DNA of 64,000 bases from Haloarcula mannanilytica. GTDB taxonomy: Archaea > Halobacteriota > Halobacteria > Halobacteriales > Haloarculaceae. The stretch's first letter is position 1. Each line of letters starts with the position of its first letter. Location: contig NZ_BIXZ01000007.1 of assembly GCF_005406125.1 (NCBI RefSeq), forward strand, positions 1-64,000, read 5' to 3'. The notes beneath the pieces are model-generated. The model was not told the DNA's origin and did not search any database. It worked only from the letters and a program-made list of their open reading frames with translations. This document shows positions 8,207 to 17,170 of this stretch, piece after piece. The position numbers and the translations under genes were made by a program.

Positions 8207-9454
8207 ATGTCTGAACAGGAGACCGAACCCACGGAAGACGCGGTCAGAGAAGCGCTTCGAACTGTGTCCGCTCCCGACGGCGACGGGGACGTGATCGCTG
8301 CGGGGTTGGTGGCATCCGTGACCGTCGCCGACGGGACCGTCAGCGTGGAGACGGCGCTGTCGGGCATGGACCCCGCTACAGCCGACGCGCTCGCTGACCG
8401 GATGCGAGCGGCGGTACTCGAATGTAGTGGTGTCGAGCAGGTCCGGGTAAACACGGACGTGGCGGCGCCGGACCACGGCACCGTCGTGCCCGGCGTGGAC
8501 CGCATCATCGTCGTCGCCAGCGCGAAGGGTGGCGTCGGCAAGACCACCGTTTCGACCCAGTTGGCGCGCGGTCTGGCCGCGTCGGGCGAGCGGGTCGGGC
8601 TGTTCGACGCCGACGTGTACGGCCCGAACACGCCGGAGTTGCTCGGTATCGAGGGGCCGCTGGATTCGACCGACGACGGCCGCGCGGAACCGATCGAGGT
8701 CGACGGCCTGCAGGTCGTCAGCGTGGGCCTGATCGCCAATGACGAACCGATGGCCTGGCGCGGCGCGATGGCTCACGAGGCCGTCGAGGAACTGCTGACC
8801 GACGCCGCCTGGGACGTTGATACGCTCGTACTGGACCTGCCACCGGGAACCGGCGATATCGTGTTGACGACGCTGCAGTCGTTCCCCGTCGACGGCGCGG
8901 TGTTCGTAACGACGCCGTTCCCGACTGCCGCCAGCGATACGGAGCGTTCGACGGCGCTGTTCCGGGAGGAAGGCATTCCGATACTCGGCGCGGTCGTCAA
9001 TATGGCCGGGTTCACCTGTCCCACCTGTGGCGACGAGCACGCCCCCTTCGGCAGCGACCCCGACATCAGTACGGACGTGCTCGCGGAGCTGCCCATTGAT
9101 GAATCGCTGCGCTCGACCGAGGGAGACGTTCCCGCAGCCTTCCGTGATTTAGGCGACGACGTACGCGAAGCCCTGCCCGACAATGAGACGGTCTCCGTAC
9201 CGGAAACGGCACTTGACCTCCGCGGCGTCCCCGATCAGGCACGCATCGAGCAGGTCCGCGTCGAGTTCGATGCGCTCGCGCCTGGCGAGTCTCTCCATCT
9301 CCTGACGGACACCCGTCCAGGTGATGTCAGAGGGGTCCTCGAAGACCTCACTTCGGTACCGCTACGGGTGGCTACGGATCGGAAAGGGCCCGGTTTGTGG
9401 GCACTACAACTGTCCAAAGCCGACCCCGACGGAACCGAGGAAGTGACTTGCTAG
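8207..9454 (+). CDS. Mrp/NBP35-type Fe-S cluster carrier ATPase fused to a DUF2249 domain
   Basis: The 415-residue protein has three parts. Residues 1-90 are a MIP18/DUF59-like domain. Residues about 98-320 are the Mrp ParA-type ATPase, with the deviant Walker A KGGVGKTT at 107-114 and a CPTC pair near 271-274 that in this family bridges an Fe-S cluster. Residues about 325-410 resemble DUF2249 (LDLRGVPDQARIEQV, then FDALAPGESLHLL). I start at the ATG at 8207, with GGGGAG upstream at 8191-8196. Mrp proteins carry [4Fe-4S] clusters to apo-proteins. Being last in an operon whose enzyme needs about five clusters, it is probably a dedicated carrier (inference). The DUF2249 fusion is unusual. Confidence 0.85.
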   Translation: MSEQETEPTEDAVREALRTVSAPDGDGDVIAAGLVASVTVADGTVSVETALSGMDPATADALADRMRAAVLECSGVEQVRVNTDVAAPDHGTVVPGVDRIIVVASAKGGVGKTTVSTQLARGLAASGERVGLFDADVYGPNTPELLGIEGPLDSTDDGRAEPIEVDGLQVVSVGLIANDEPMAWRGAMAHEAVEELLTDAAWDVDTLVLDLPPGTGDIVLTTLQSFPVDGAVFVTTPFPTAASDTERSTALFREEGIPILGAVVNMAGFTCPTCGDEHAPFGSDPDISTDVLAELPIDESLRSTEGDVPAAFRDLGDDVREALPDNETVSVPETALDLRGVPDQARIEQVRVEFDALAPGESLHLLTDTRPGDVRGVLEDLTSVPLRVATDRKGPGLWALQLSKADPDGTEEVTC

Positions 9455-9682
9455 GACCACGGTCGAGAGCCACATCGGTGAAAAGATCGTACCGCCCGTA
9501 AGTCTCAGTTGTATGCACTGAGGACGGCGATCTCACCTTCTGTCTGCGAGAAGAAGGGCCACAGGTTCGGCAAATGACAGCCGACAAACTAGTACGTGCG
9601 AGAGATGTCTAGATAGTAGTTACCGTTGAGACGACTGTTGATCGCTGAAAAATAGCGTATCCCAGTCGAAAAGGCATATCGC

Positions 9683-12157
9683 CTAGGTTGTGGGACGGAG
9701 ACGCGCCTTTAGATCGATATCCCACTGGTGTACTCGTTCCCAGAGCAACACTGCGGGTGGGAGTGCAATCACCGCCGCAAGGAACGAATAGGTGACACTC
9801 ATGCCAATCAGGACCCCGAAGTTGCCGAGAATCGGGGTAATGGCGAGTGCGAGCGCACCAGTTCCCAGCGCAGTTGTCAGCATACTGCCGAATAGTGCGC
9901 CACCGGTTCCTGTCAGCGTGATCATCATCGCCTTGTGGGCATCTGTCGTCGCGTCGTATTCGTCAATGAACCGATGTGTCGTATGCACTGAATAGGCGAT
10001 TCCAACCCCGACTGAGATCGAAAGAATCGTCGCTGTCAGTGCATTCAGCGTGATATCCATATATCGCATCGTCCCGACCAAGAATGCAATCGCCACCAGT
10101 ATCGGGAAGATGTTAACCACTCCCAGCAGCGGCTTCCGTTCCAGGATGCCGTAGATAATCACAAGGAATACAGCAGTCAGTGCGACTGCCATGACGAGCC
10201 CCTGAATTGCAGACTGGAAGATGCGATCCATCACCGCCGCAAGGACGACGACACTTCCCGTGGCTGTCGCGTCGAACCGGAGCCTGTCTGCTAGTTCAGC
10301 CCCGCCAGCCGTCACTTCCGTCTGTGTGGCATCGGAGTCAGTCTGATATTCGATCTTCGCGGACCGGTAATCCTCAGTGAGGTACCGTTCGGCCCGTTCA
10401 CTCGCCGAAGACGCGAACAGTTCGTCGTAAATCTGTTCGAGATTCTGGTCGGGAATGCCGTTGTCGTTCTGGTCGTTTCGGTCGACCAAGGTAGCGAATT
10501 CTTCGTTTTCGTTCGCGTGCGATTTGATGACGGTGATGATGCTCTGTGCCTCTGCCTGCCCACCGGAGCCAACGGCGAGTGGGTCTGGCGGATTGTCGTT
10601 CGGAGCGGCGAGGGCTTCAAGAGCGTGGTCTTGCTTGAGGTTCCCCTCGACATATACTGTCACGGTACTACCCTGACTGCTCCCGAATTTATCGTCGAGC
10701 AAGTTGATCGTCGACGTTATTGTATACTCGCCTGGACTAAGCGACGCAGGCAACTCTGTGAGGTAGGCTGGAATCTCCTCGGGCGGCAGGAAATCCTCGT
10801 TCTCGAAGGAGGTGCCGACGCCCGACCCATACGCGCCCATGGCGCCGCCTGACAGGAGTAACCCGACGACGATCACCGTCGGAGCGTACTGGCTCACCTG
10901 TGCAGGAAACGCCAGTATTCGCCCGAGTGCGGAGTCCTCCGACGCAATCGGAGATGAGTTGAACTCCGGAACGCCCAGACGCGTCCGTACGTCGTCGCTC
11001 ACCAACTTGGCCGCGGGTAAGAACACCCCAAAGAGGAGGAACGTGAAGAGAATCCCAACTGCTGACGCGATGCCCAGGTTCCGAATCGGATCGAGGGTCG
11101 AGATAACGTTCGCACCGAAGCCAAACACTGCGGTCACGGTCACAATAATGAACGCGACGATGAGCTGGCTGTTCGCTTCTCGCATCGCTTCGATCGCTGA
11201 GAACCCGCGCTCTGTCTCTTCTCGATAGCGATTGATGATGTGGATACCGAAGTCAACACCAACAGCAAGCAGTAACACCGGAACTGAGATCATCTGTTGG
11301 CTAAACGGAATCCGTGCGTATCCGAGGAAGCCGAACGTCCAGATAATCGTCATCACGAGCGTAATCAGTCCCAGCAGTACGTCGATGGGATCACGGTATG
11401 CGACAATCAGGAAGAACAGTAACAGTAGTATCACCACTGGCATCACAATCCCAAGCGAATCCGTCATCGACTGCCGTATCTCTGCTTCGGTCGTCCCCGA
11501 CCCGAACGCACGAACATCGCCCGGCATATCGTCAGCAACCGTCTGCAGATCTGTCTGGACAGCGGTCACATCGTCGAAACTCTCGGGGAAGTCATGCGAG
11601 ATTATCGTGATCGATGCAGACGCCGAGACGCTCGTGGGATTGAAATCGTTCGATACCGATCCGCTCAGTCGGGACTCTTCTTCGAGTTCGCGGACAGCCT
11701 GTCTGATATCAGACGGTGGCGCACGTTCGAGCGTCCGCCGATAGTCTTCCGGGGTTGACGCTGACGGGTTCAGCTGCCGCGCAATAGTTGGAGCCGGCCC
11801 ATTAGCCGACTCCATCCGAAGGTCATCACGGTCCGAAATACGTTCGATAAGGCGTGCGTCACGGACAAGTGCTTCTTTGGTCAGCACATTGCTGTCCGTC
11901 CGAATGAGTTGGGTCGTGTCCTGTGTGTCCGACTGAAACGGACCCTGGAAATTCTCGGTGACTTGGTCTTCGGCTTCCTGTTCCGGGAGCCCCTCCGTGA
12001 ACGAGTCAAGTCCGCCGGCACTCACTTGTATAGACCCTAATCCGCCAACAAAGACCCCCGTAACAAGGAGAAATACGACGATAACCGCTCGTGGCCGATC
12101 CACGATTGTCGTGTTGAGGCGTTCTGTCGCCGTTTCAACCGTCTCCGCAAGTGACAT
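9683..12157 (-). CDS. RND/MMPL-superfamily transporter
   Basis: This is an 824-residue membrane protein with the duplicated RND/MMPL plan. One membrane helix lies near residues 22-45, followed by a large extracytoplasmic loop. Five to six helices follow at about 235-410, containing GVDFGIHIINRYREE. A second loop leads to a second helical block (about 640-815) containing GVGIAYSVHTTHRF. The family exports lipids, isoprenoids or hydrophobic compounds using the proton or sodium gradient; the substrate here is unknown. The start codon overlaps the stop of the upstream S-layer-like gene by 1 nt, so the two form one operon and probably one complex. Confidence 0.85.
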   Translation of the reverse strand: MSLAETVETATERLNTTIVDRPRAVIVVFLLVTGVFVGGLGSIQVSAGGLDSFTEGLPEQEAEDQVTENFQGPFQSDTQDTTQLIRTDSNVLTKEALVRDARLIERISDRDDLRMESANGPAPTIARQLNPSASTPEDYRRTLERAPPSDIRQAVRELEEESRLSGSVSNDFNPTSVSASASITIISHDFPESFDDVTAVQTDLQTVADDMPGDVRAFGSGTTEAEIRQSMTDSLGIVMPVVILLLLFFLIVAYRDPIDVLLGLITLVMTIIWTFGFLGYARIPFSQQMISVPVLLLAVGVDFGIHIINRYREETERGFSAIEAMREANSQLIVAFIIVTVTAVFGFGANVISTLDPIRNLGIASAVGILFTFLLFGVFLPAAKLVSDDVRTRLGVPEFNSSPIASEDSALGRILAFPAQVSQYAPTVIVVGLLLSGGAMGAYGSGVGTSFENEDFLPPEEIPAYLTELPASLSPGEYTITSTINLLDDKFGSSQGSTVTVYVEGNLKQDHALEALAAPNDNPPDPLAVGSGGQAEAQSIITVIKSHANENEEFATLVDRNDQNDNGIPDQNLEQIYDELFASSASERAERYLTEDYRSAKIEYQTDSDATQTEVTAGGAELADRLRFDATATGSVVVLAAVMDRIFQSAIQGLVMAVALTAVFLVIIYGILERKPLLGVVNIFPILVAIAFLVGTMRYMDITLNALTATILSISVGVGIAYSVHTTHRFIDEYDATTDAHKAMMITLTGTGGALFGSMLTTALGTGALALAITPILGNFGVLIGMSVTYSFLAAVIALPPAVLLWERVHQWDIDLKARLRPTT

Positions 12158-14097
12158 CAGTTGCGCCTCCAGTAGACGACTGCGACACCACCGACAATAA
12201 CGACTCCCGCCCCTAGAATGAGCGGGAGAGGCAGCCCGCCGCCGCTCTGGGGAGCCGCATCGAGTGGCTTCCGTAACGTATCCGACAGATGGGTATTCCC
12301 ACTACTGTCCGTATACCGGAAGTCGAACGAAATCGGATACGTGCTTCCCGCTGTCGCGGCGGCCGCCGCTGACACCTCGAAGTTCAATGTCGTGGACTCA
12401 CCGGGCTCTAAGGACTCGATGTAGCTGGTGTCCGGGCCACTGGTGCTGAGTGGGTCATCGGCAAACAGCCGCGCCTCGATGTCGGAAACCGTCTCGTTGA
12501 GGTTGTTCGTCACTTCGACCGAGACGACCCGTGAGTTCCCCACGGTAATCGTTCGTTTTTCGAGCGCGAGGCCGAACTCGTCCTCACCAGCGGCAACGTC
12601 GGACTGGACAGACAGCGTATCGCTCGTCTGCTGGTCGCCGGTGTCGTCCTCGTAGCCGACAGTGAAGTCGAACTGGCGTGGCCCCGCACGGGCACTATCA
12701 GAGACATCAACGCCGAAATCCACGGTCGTCGACTCGCCGGATTCGAGAGTGCCGAGGGCGTACTGGGTTTCCTGCGGAGAGAGATTGGAGTGGTCGCTCT
12801 CCCAGTTGACCACGGCGTTTTCGACAGTCCGGGGGCTGTCATTGACGAGTGTGGCTTCGAGCGTGCCGTCCTGGCCCGCCTGCAACGTTCCGGACACGTC
12901 CGACAGCGAGAACTCCTGTTTCGGTGTGGTCTCGATACCCATCGAGAGAGAGTCGTCGGTACCCGTGTCGCCTTCGGGGTCGTCGTACTGGACCGACGCC
13001 GACAGCGCATATGAACGCACCTCGGCGTTCGAGTTTGCCGTCGCGTCGACGGTCACCGTTCGGACCTCGTCGGGGCGCCATTCCCCGACGAACTGCGAGG
13101 TGGAGCTGGCGTCGCCGAAGGTGATATCGCTGCTCTGTGAGGAGACCGACACTGTGGCGTCGTCAACGGTGACCGGCCCGTCATTGCGAAGCGTCAGTTC
13201 GTACTCGCCGGTGTTGCCGACGGCCACCGTACTGGAGGTGTTGACGACCGTGAACGACTGTTCGGGCGCGGGGGCGATGCCGACCGTACTGCTAACGGAT
13301 TCCTCCCGGACGCCTTTGGAGTCATCAAACGCCACGGACAGGCCGAAGTTATATGGCTCAGGGTTGGCGTCGCTACCAGCGCCGACGCGGTACTGGAAGG
13401 TGCGGTTCTCGCCGGATTCCCACGTATCGACAAAGCGGGAACTTTGCTCGCTACCGCCGACAGTGAACTCGCTGTTCTGGCTGGTCAGCGTCACCGCGGC
13501 ATTGGTTGCGGCGGTCTCACCCGTATTCTGGACGGTTAGTTCGACACCACCAGTCGATCCCACGCGAGCGTCGGAGTCGACGTTGATCACGTCGAACGTG
13601 GCGTCATCGCTGATATGGACGGTGACGTACTTTGTTCGGGAGACGCTCCCCTCATTACGGGTTCCCGAAGACTCGGCGACGAGGCTGTAGTAGTCGTACT
13701 CCAATTGCACGGGGATGCGATAGGTGCCGGCCTCGGCGCTGTCGTTGACGCTGATGTCAAACGACACCGTACGGGGCGACCCCGTGGCGAGGTCGCCAGT
13801 CTGCTGTCGGTTAGTGGTAATCGCCATGGGGGCATCGCCGGAACTAACATCGACACTCAGACCCCGGGCGGTCGTCACCTCGCTGTTGAGACTTGGGTTC
13901 GTAGATGACCCGGTGTCGAGGTCGCCGCTGTTCGAGAGTACAACGTCGAGTGTCGTCTCCTCGCCGGGGGCGACAGTGTGGTCGGCAAACGTAACCTCGA
14001 TTTGGGGACTTCCGGTCACGGCGGCGACGGCAGTGCCACTCGCAACCGACACGACGATAGCAGCAAAGAGGATACTCCCAATACTGCTACGATTCAT
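12157..14097 (-). CDS. Secreted COG1361-type protein with CARDB/NEW3-like repeats and C-terminal anchor
   Basis: This 646-residue protein has an N-terminal signal sequence (about 1-27) and four or five repeats of roughly 110 residues. The repeats share a CARDB-like opening (VAPGEETTLDVVLSNSGD, VAVGNTGEYELTLRNDG, LQAGQDGTLEATLVNDS). The chain ends in a membrane helix at about 622-643 followed by Arg-Arg. It is therefore an exported, membrane-anchored surface protein. In haloarchaea such proteins are often encoded next to an MMPL/RND transporter, as here, and may act as its extracytoplasmic adaptor (inference). The sequence shows no enzymatic motif. Confidence 0.8.
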   Translation of the reverse strand: MNRSSIGSILFAAIVVSVASGTAVAAVTGSPQIEVTFADHTVAPGEETTLDVVLSNSGDLDTGSSTNPSLNSEVTTARGLSVDVSSGDAPMAITTNRQQTGDLATGSPRTVSFDISVNDSAEAGTYRIPVQLEYDYYSLVAESSGTRNEGSVSRTKYVTVHISDDATFDVINVDSDARVGSTGGVELTVQNTGETAATNAAVTLTSQNSEFTVGGSEQSSRFVDTWESGENRTFQYRVGAGSDANPEPYNFGLSVAFDDSKGVREESVSSTVGIAPAPEQSFTVVNTSSTVAVGNTGEYELTLRNDGPVTVDDATVSVSSQSSDITFGDASSTSQFVGEWRPDEVRTVTVDATANSNAEVRSYALSASVQYDDPEGDTGTDDSLSMGIETTPKQEFSLSDVSGTLQAGQDGTLEATLVNDSPRTVENAVVNWESDHSNLSPQETQYALGTLESGESTTVDFGVDVSDSARAGPRQFDFTVGYEDDTGDQQTSDTLSVQSDVAAGEDEFGLALEKRTITVGNSRVVSVEVTNNLNETVSDIEARLFADDPLSTSGPDTSYIESLEPGESTTLNFEVSAAAAATAGSTYPISFDFRYTDSSGNTHLSDTLRKPLDAAPQSGGGLPLPLILGAGVVIVGGVAVVYWRRN

Positions 14098-14366
14098 TGC
14101 GTCTCCCCTCGTGATAGCCGTGAGCGGGCTCGCAGCCCGCAGAGACAGCGTAATCGTAGTCGTTGTCTGGAAAGTGTGTGCTGGAACGGTTCTCGTATCA
14201 CGAGAGAATGGAAGGAGAGTGAGGAATTAAACAGAGATGCAGATTTTCTACGCCAGAAAAACTGCTCTAGAGCCGGGTAGAGCGTTTGTTTGGCAGTCAA
14301 ACACACACGCAGAATACTCTCGTGGAGAGATGCTGAGATGGCTCGTATTCTGAGTGAGCAAATAGT

Positions 14367-14780
14367 GTGAGTACATTTTCAGAGCCAGAAAATCAGCAAT
14401 CATACCAAGCATGCCTGCGTGAACACCTACACGTGAGTGAGGATATCCAGTCGAGCGAGATTTACGCCCTCCTCGATGATGAGTACGCTCGCGCTATCCT
14501 CACGGCAACAAACACGACGGCAAAATCGGCGAAGGAACTCAGTGAGGAATGTGATGCGTCGCTCCCGACGATTTATCGACGCACTGAACGCCTCATCGAG
14601 TGTGGACTCCTCGAAGAACAAACCCAGATCGAAGACGGCGGCCACCACTACAGTGTCTACAAGGCACGGCTCAAACGTCTCACAATAGAGTTAGAAAACG
14701 ATGAACTCAAGATCGAAATCGAAGAACAACCGACAGAAAAGATGGCGGACCGGTTCACCGAACTGTGGGGAGAGATCTAA
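14367..14780 (+). CDS. ArsR-like winged-helix transcriptional regulator
   Basis: This 137-residue soluble protein has a winged helix at about residues 28-100. SSEIYALLDDEYARAILTAT is followed by the helix-turn-helix KSAKELSEECDASLPTIYRRTERLIECGLL. The GTG at 14367 is used as start but is weakly supported; a GTG at about 14432 is another option. It overlaps the downstream membrane-protein gene (TAA/ATG), an arrangement seen repeatedly in haloarchaea for HTH plus three-helix membrane proteins. It probably senses a signal together with that partner and may regulate the divergent COG1361/RND operon (inference). Confidence 0.75.
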   Translation: MSTFSEPENQQSYQACLREHLHVSEDIQSSEIYALLDDEYARAILTATNTTAKSAKELSEECDASLPTIYRRTERLIECGLLEEQTQIEDGGHHYSVYKARLKRLTIELENDELKIEIEEQPTEKMADRFTELWGEI

Positions 14781-15118
14781 TGCAATCGGCCCAAGTTAAC
14801 CCTTCGGCGATTCCCCCCTACCATTTTGTTCTCCTAGCAGTGACGTTACTCGCTGTTGGGATGGGGGTATTTATTGTCTATCAAGCCTATCAAGGATATC
14901 GTAGAAGTAACAGACGACAGATGCTGTTTCTCGCGGCCGGGCTCGCACTCATTACTGTTGTTTCTCCAATTGCATCGCTTATACTTTCGATTGTTGGATT
15001 ACAGTTCAGTCTTGACCTGATCGTATATACTTTTTATTCGCCATTCGTGAGCAATAGCATCAAAATTATCGGTATCGGATGTATTATTTACTCGCTTTCG
15101 TTACGGAGTCATTCGTGA
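14780..15118 (+). CDS. Three-helix membrane protein paired with the HTH regulator (DUF7521-like)
   Basis: This 112-residue protein has three predicted membrane helices (about 15-36, 45-70 and 78-105) and a short basic loop RRSNRRQ between the first two. The ATG at 14780 overlaps the regulator's TAA, so translation is coupled. A GTG at 14765 is in frame but lies inside the regulator gene. The shape and the pairing recall haloarchaeal DUF7521-type proteins. Its role is unknown; membrane sensing or sequestration of the regulator is an inference. Confidence 0.65.
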   Translation: MQSAQVNPSAIPPYHFVLLAVTLLAVGMGVFIVYQAYQGYRRSNRRQMLFLAAGLALITVVSPIASLILSIVGLQFSLDLIVYTFYSPFVSNSIKIIGIGCIIYSLSLRSHS

Positions 15119-15313
15119 GTCGTGAGACGGAGAGCTGACAGATAATTCAATTATGTCTCGGTGAAATAAATTCATGGATATAGTCCGCTTTCTATCGACC
15201 GTCCTGATGAGTGCCGTCCAGAATATTCGCCAGTAATCAACACCTGCACGTTGGTCCACAGACTGGTGTTCACCGCGAAGGATTGGCCGACCGCTGTTGT
15301 GGACACAGGGACA

Positions 15314-16564
15314 CTACCAGCGTGCCAGTGCGTCCGTTCCAAACCGTCTAGAAATAATTCCAAGGAATGTCAGTACCCCGGTCAAAGCAGTTCCGCCGGC
15401 TACGAAGAACACCCACTCCATTCCCACAGAGTCCATCAGGTACCCACCCAGAAGGGGCGCAAGCAGCGCGCCCGGCCGCCACACGAGTCCACGGATTCCA
15501 ATGCTGCTCGTAATCCCGTTGCCTTTCCCTTCGTCAGCAAAGAGGGCCATACTAGCAGGTTCACGGACACTGTCTGCAAACCCAAGGAGGCCATTCAGTA
15601 GCAACACGACGAAAAACACGCCAGGGACGGTCCCGAGTAGTGGCAGCGTCACTGAGATTCCGAGCCCCCCACCTGCCGATGACGCCAGTGGGATCGCGAC
15701 TGCGATGAGACCGTACAGGCCGCCCCCGACCGCAATAAAAAGCCCTCGGCCATAGCTGTCCGAAAACCGGCCCATGAATGGCTGGCCGAGCATATTGGTG
15801 AATTTTTCAGCGGCAACGACAGCACCCACAGCAGTGGCACTAAGCGCAAGCCCACCACGAGCCACGGAGACACCGACAAATATCGGAACCCAATTTCGAA
15901 CTAGCGTCACAGAGACGGCATACTGGGCACGAAAACTCGTCACCGTCAGAATCCGCTCGTTGAGTGCCAGTTCAAAGAAGGCAAATCCTTCGATGGTCGA
16001 ATCGTCTGCCTCGACGAGAAACCAGACACCGAGAAGCGCGATGAAAAAGAGAACAACCAGGACTGCGAAGATCGGATCGAATCCGAACGCATCGTAGAGA
16101 ACACCCGCTCCAATTGTTCCAATAATCCCCGCTGCCATCCGCCATGAGTTGTACTTCCCGATCTGATTTGCGCGTTCGTCTTCGGCGGCGAGTTCTCCGA
16201 CAAGAGCGAGGCTGATAATGCCGGTCCCGACGATACCCAGCCCCTGTAGTATCCGTGCAAGGATGAATCCCGCCGACGAGTCGACAAAGACGAACAGTGC
16301 GTAGGAGACGGCACTGAGTAGCATCGAGAGCAACAGCAAGAGACGCTTATCGTACCGATCTGCGGCCCATCCAAGTGGGACGAGTGCTACCGTCCGACCG
16401 ATGCCAAGCGCTGTGACGAAGAGTCCGACAACAACACCCGTCGCGCCAAGTTGTTCAATATAATTCGGGAGCAGTGTGAGCAGTGTTATGAACCCAAGAC
16501 TCGCAACGAACCGAGTCAGATAGAGGGGATAGAATTGGAATCGATCAGTCACACGGAAAGGCAT
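15314..16564 (-). CDS. Major facilitator superfamily transporter
   Basis: This is a 416-residue protein with about twelve membrane helices in two halves. The MFS motif A-like loop between helices 2 and 3 reads GWAADRYDKR, and the matching loop in the second half reads GRFSDSYGRG. The family covers drug, sugar and metabolite transport, mostly by proton coupling; the substrate cannot be read from the sequence. It stands alone, 99 bp from the convergent nikR gene stop. About 195 bp of empty sequence separates it from the membrane protein to its left. Confidence 0.8.
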   Translation of the reverse strand: MPFRVTDRFQFYPLYLTRFVASLGFITLLTLLPNYIEQLGATGVVVGLFVTALGIGRTVALVPLGWAADRYDKRLLLLLSMLLSAVSYALFVFVDSSAGFILARILQGLGIVGTGIISLALVGELAAEDERANQIGKYNSWRMAAGIIGTIGAGVLYDAFGFDPIFAVLVVLFFIALLGVWFLVEADDSTIEGFAFFELALNERILTVTSFRAQYAVSVTLVRNWVPIFVGVSVARGGLALSATAVGAVVAAEKFTNMLGQPFMGRFSDSYGRGLFIAVGGGLYGLIAVAIPLASSAGGGLGISVTLPLLGTVPGVFFVVLLLNGLLGFADSVREPASMALFADEGKGNGITSSIGIRGLVWRPGALLAPLLGGYLMDSVGMEWVFFVAGGTALTGVLTFLGIISRRFGTDALARW

Positions 16565-16663
16565 TATATCCCGGTAACTAATGCTCTCTTAAATAGGTGC
16601 TGAGTCATAGCTAGAGTGGCTCACAGAGCGGTTCTATGACACGCTGTCCTGTGGTAGGCGATA

Positions 16664-17068
16664 CTATTGATCAGGTGGAGTGGTTTCCCTGAGTAACATT
16701 GTTTTCACGCGACCAACCCCATCGAAGTCCCGAAGGCGATACACGAGTTCGCGGACTCGTGCCGCATCACCGTGACAGAAGACCGTCTCTAAACACCAGT
16801 CTCCCTGGTGGGTGTGACTCATCGTCTCGATTATGTCTTGGAAGTGGTGCTGGGCGGAGTGAAGATCCTGAATCACCTCATGATGCTTGTAATCGAAGGC
16901 TACTACGGACACGACATCACCTGAAACCTCTTCAAGCTGTGAATGCCCCTCGATATATTCCTGCATTGCTTCACGGATCGCTCGCGAGCGAGAATCCAGT
17001 CCTTCGGCTTGCCACGTTTCGTCGAATGCTTCGAGGATGTCATCTGAGACGTTCAAGCTTGTTCGCAT
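16664..17068 (-). CDS. nikR: NikR-type nickel-responsive ribbon-helix-helix regulator
   Basis: This 134-residue regulator has an N-terminal ribbon-helix-helix (MRTSLNVSDDILEAFDETW) and a C-terminal ACT-like metal domain (about 52-130). Candidate nickel ligands are H74 or H75, H85, H87 and C92. They match the H...HxH...C set of E. coli NikR, though C92 is one residue closer. I start at MRTSLNV; an ATG at 17137 adds a 23-residue extension unlike the family. The gene is divergent from a NicO-type transporter gene starting at 17171. The 100-bp spacer holds an inverted repeat over the transporter TATA box, so repression of that gene by nickel-loaded NikR is likely. Confidence 0.8.
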   Translation of the reverse strand: MRTSLNVSDDILEAFDETWQAEGLDSRSRAIREAMQEYIEGHSQLEEVSGDVVSVVAFDYKHHEVIQDLHSAQHHFQDIIETMSHTHQGDWCLETVFCHGDAARVRELVYRLRDFDGVGRVKTMLLRETTPPDQ

Positions 17069-17136
17069 AGTCTCCAGTTGATCTCCCTCTGACTTGATTC
17101 CTCGATTATTACGGCAACCCCATTTCAGTCCTAACA

Positions 17137-17156
17137 ATCCCTATATAAGCGGGGAT
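17137..17156 (+). promoter_or_regulatory. TATA box and short inverted repeat in the nikR/NicO spacer
   Basis: TATATAAG at 17142-17149 lies about 27 nt before the ATG at 17171, fitting a leaderless transcript. It is flanked by ATCCC (17137-17141) and GGGAT (17152-17156), an inverted repeat with a 10-nt spacer. A repressor bound here would block TBP. Assignment to NikR rests on context; the motif is not the bacterial NikR box. Confidence 0.4.
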
Positions 17157-17170
17157 AGAGGACTCGATAT

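Noticed and set aside
15251-15601. Forward frames in and opposite the MFS gene end
   Set aside because: They overlap the MFS coding region antisense and have basic, Pro/Ser-rich composition.
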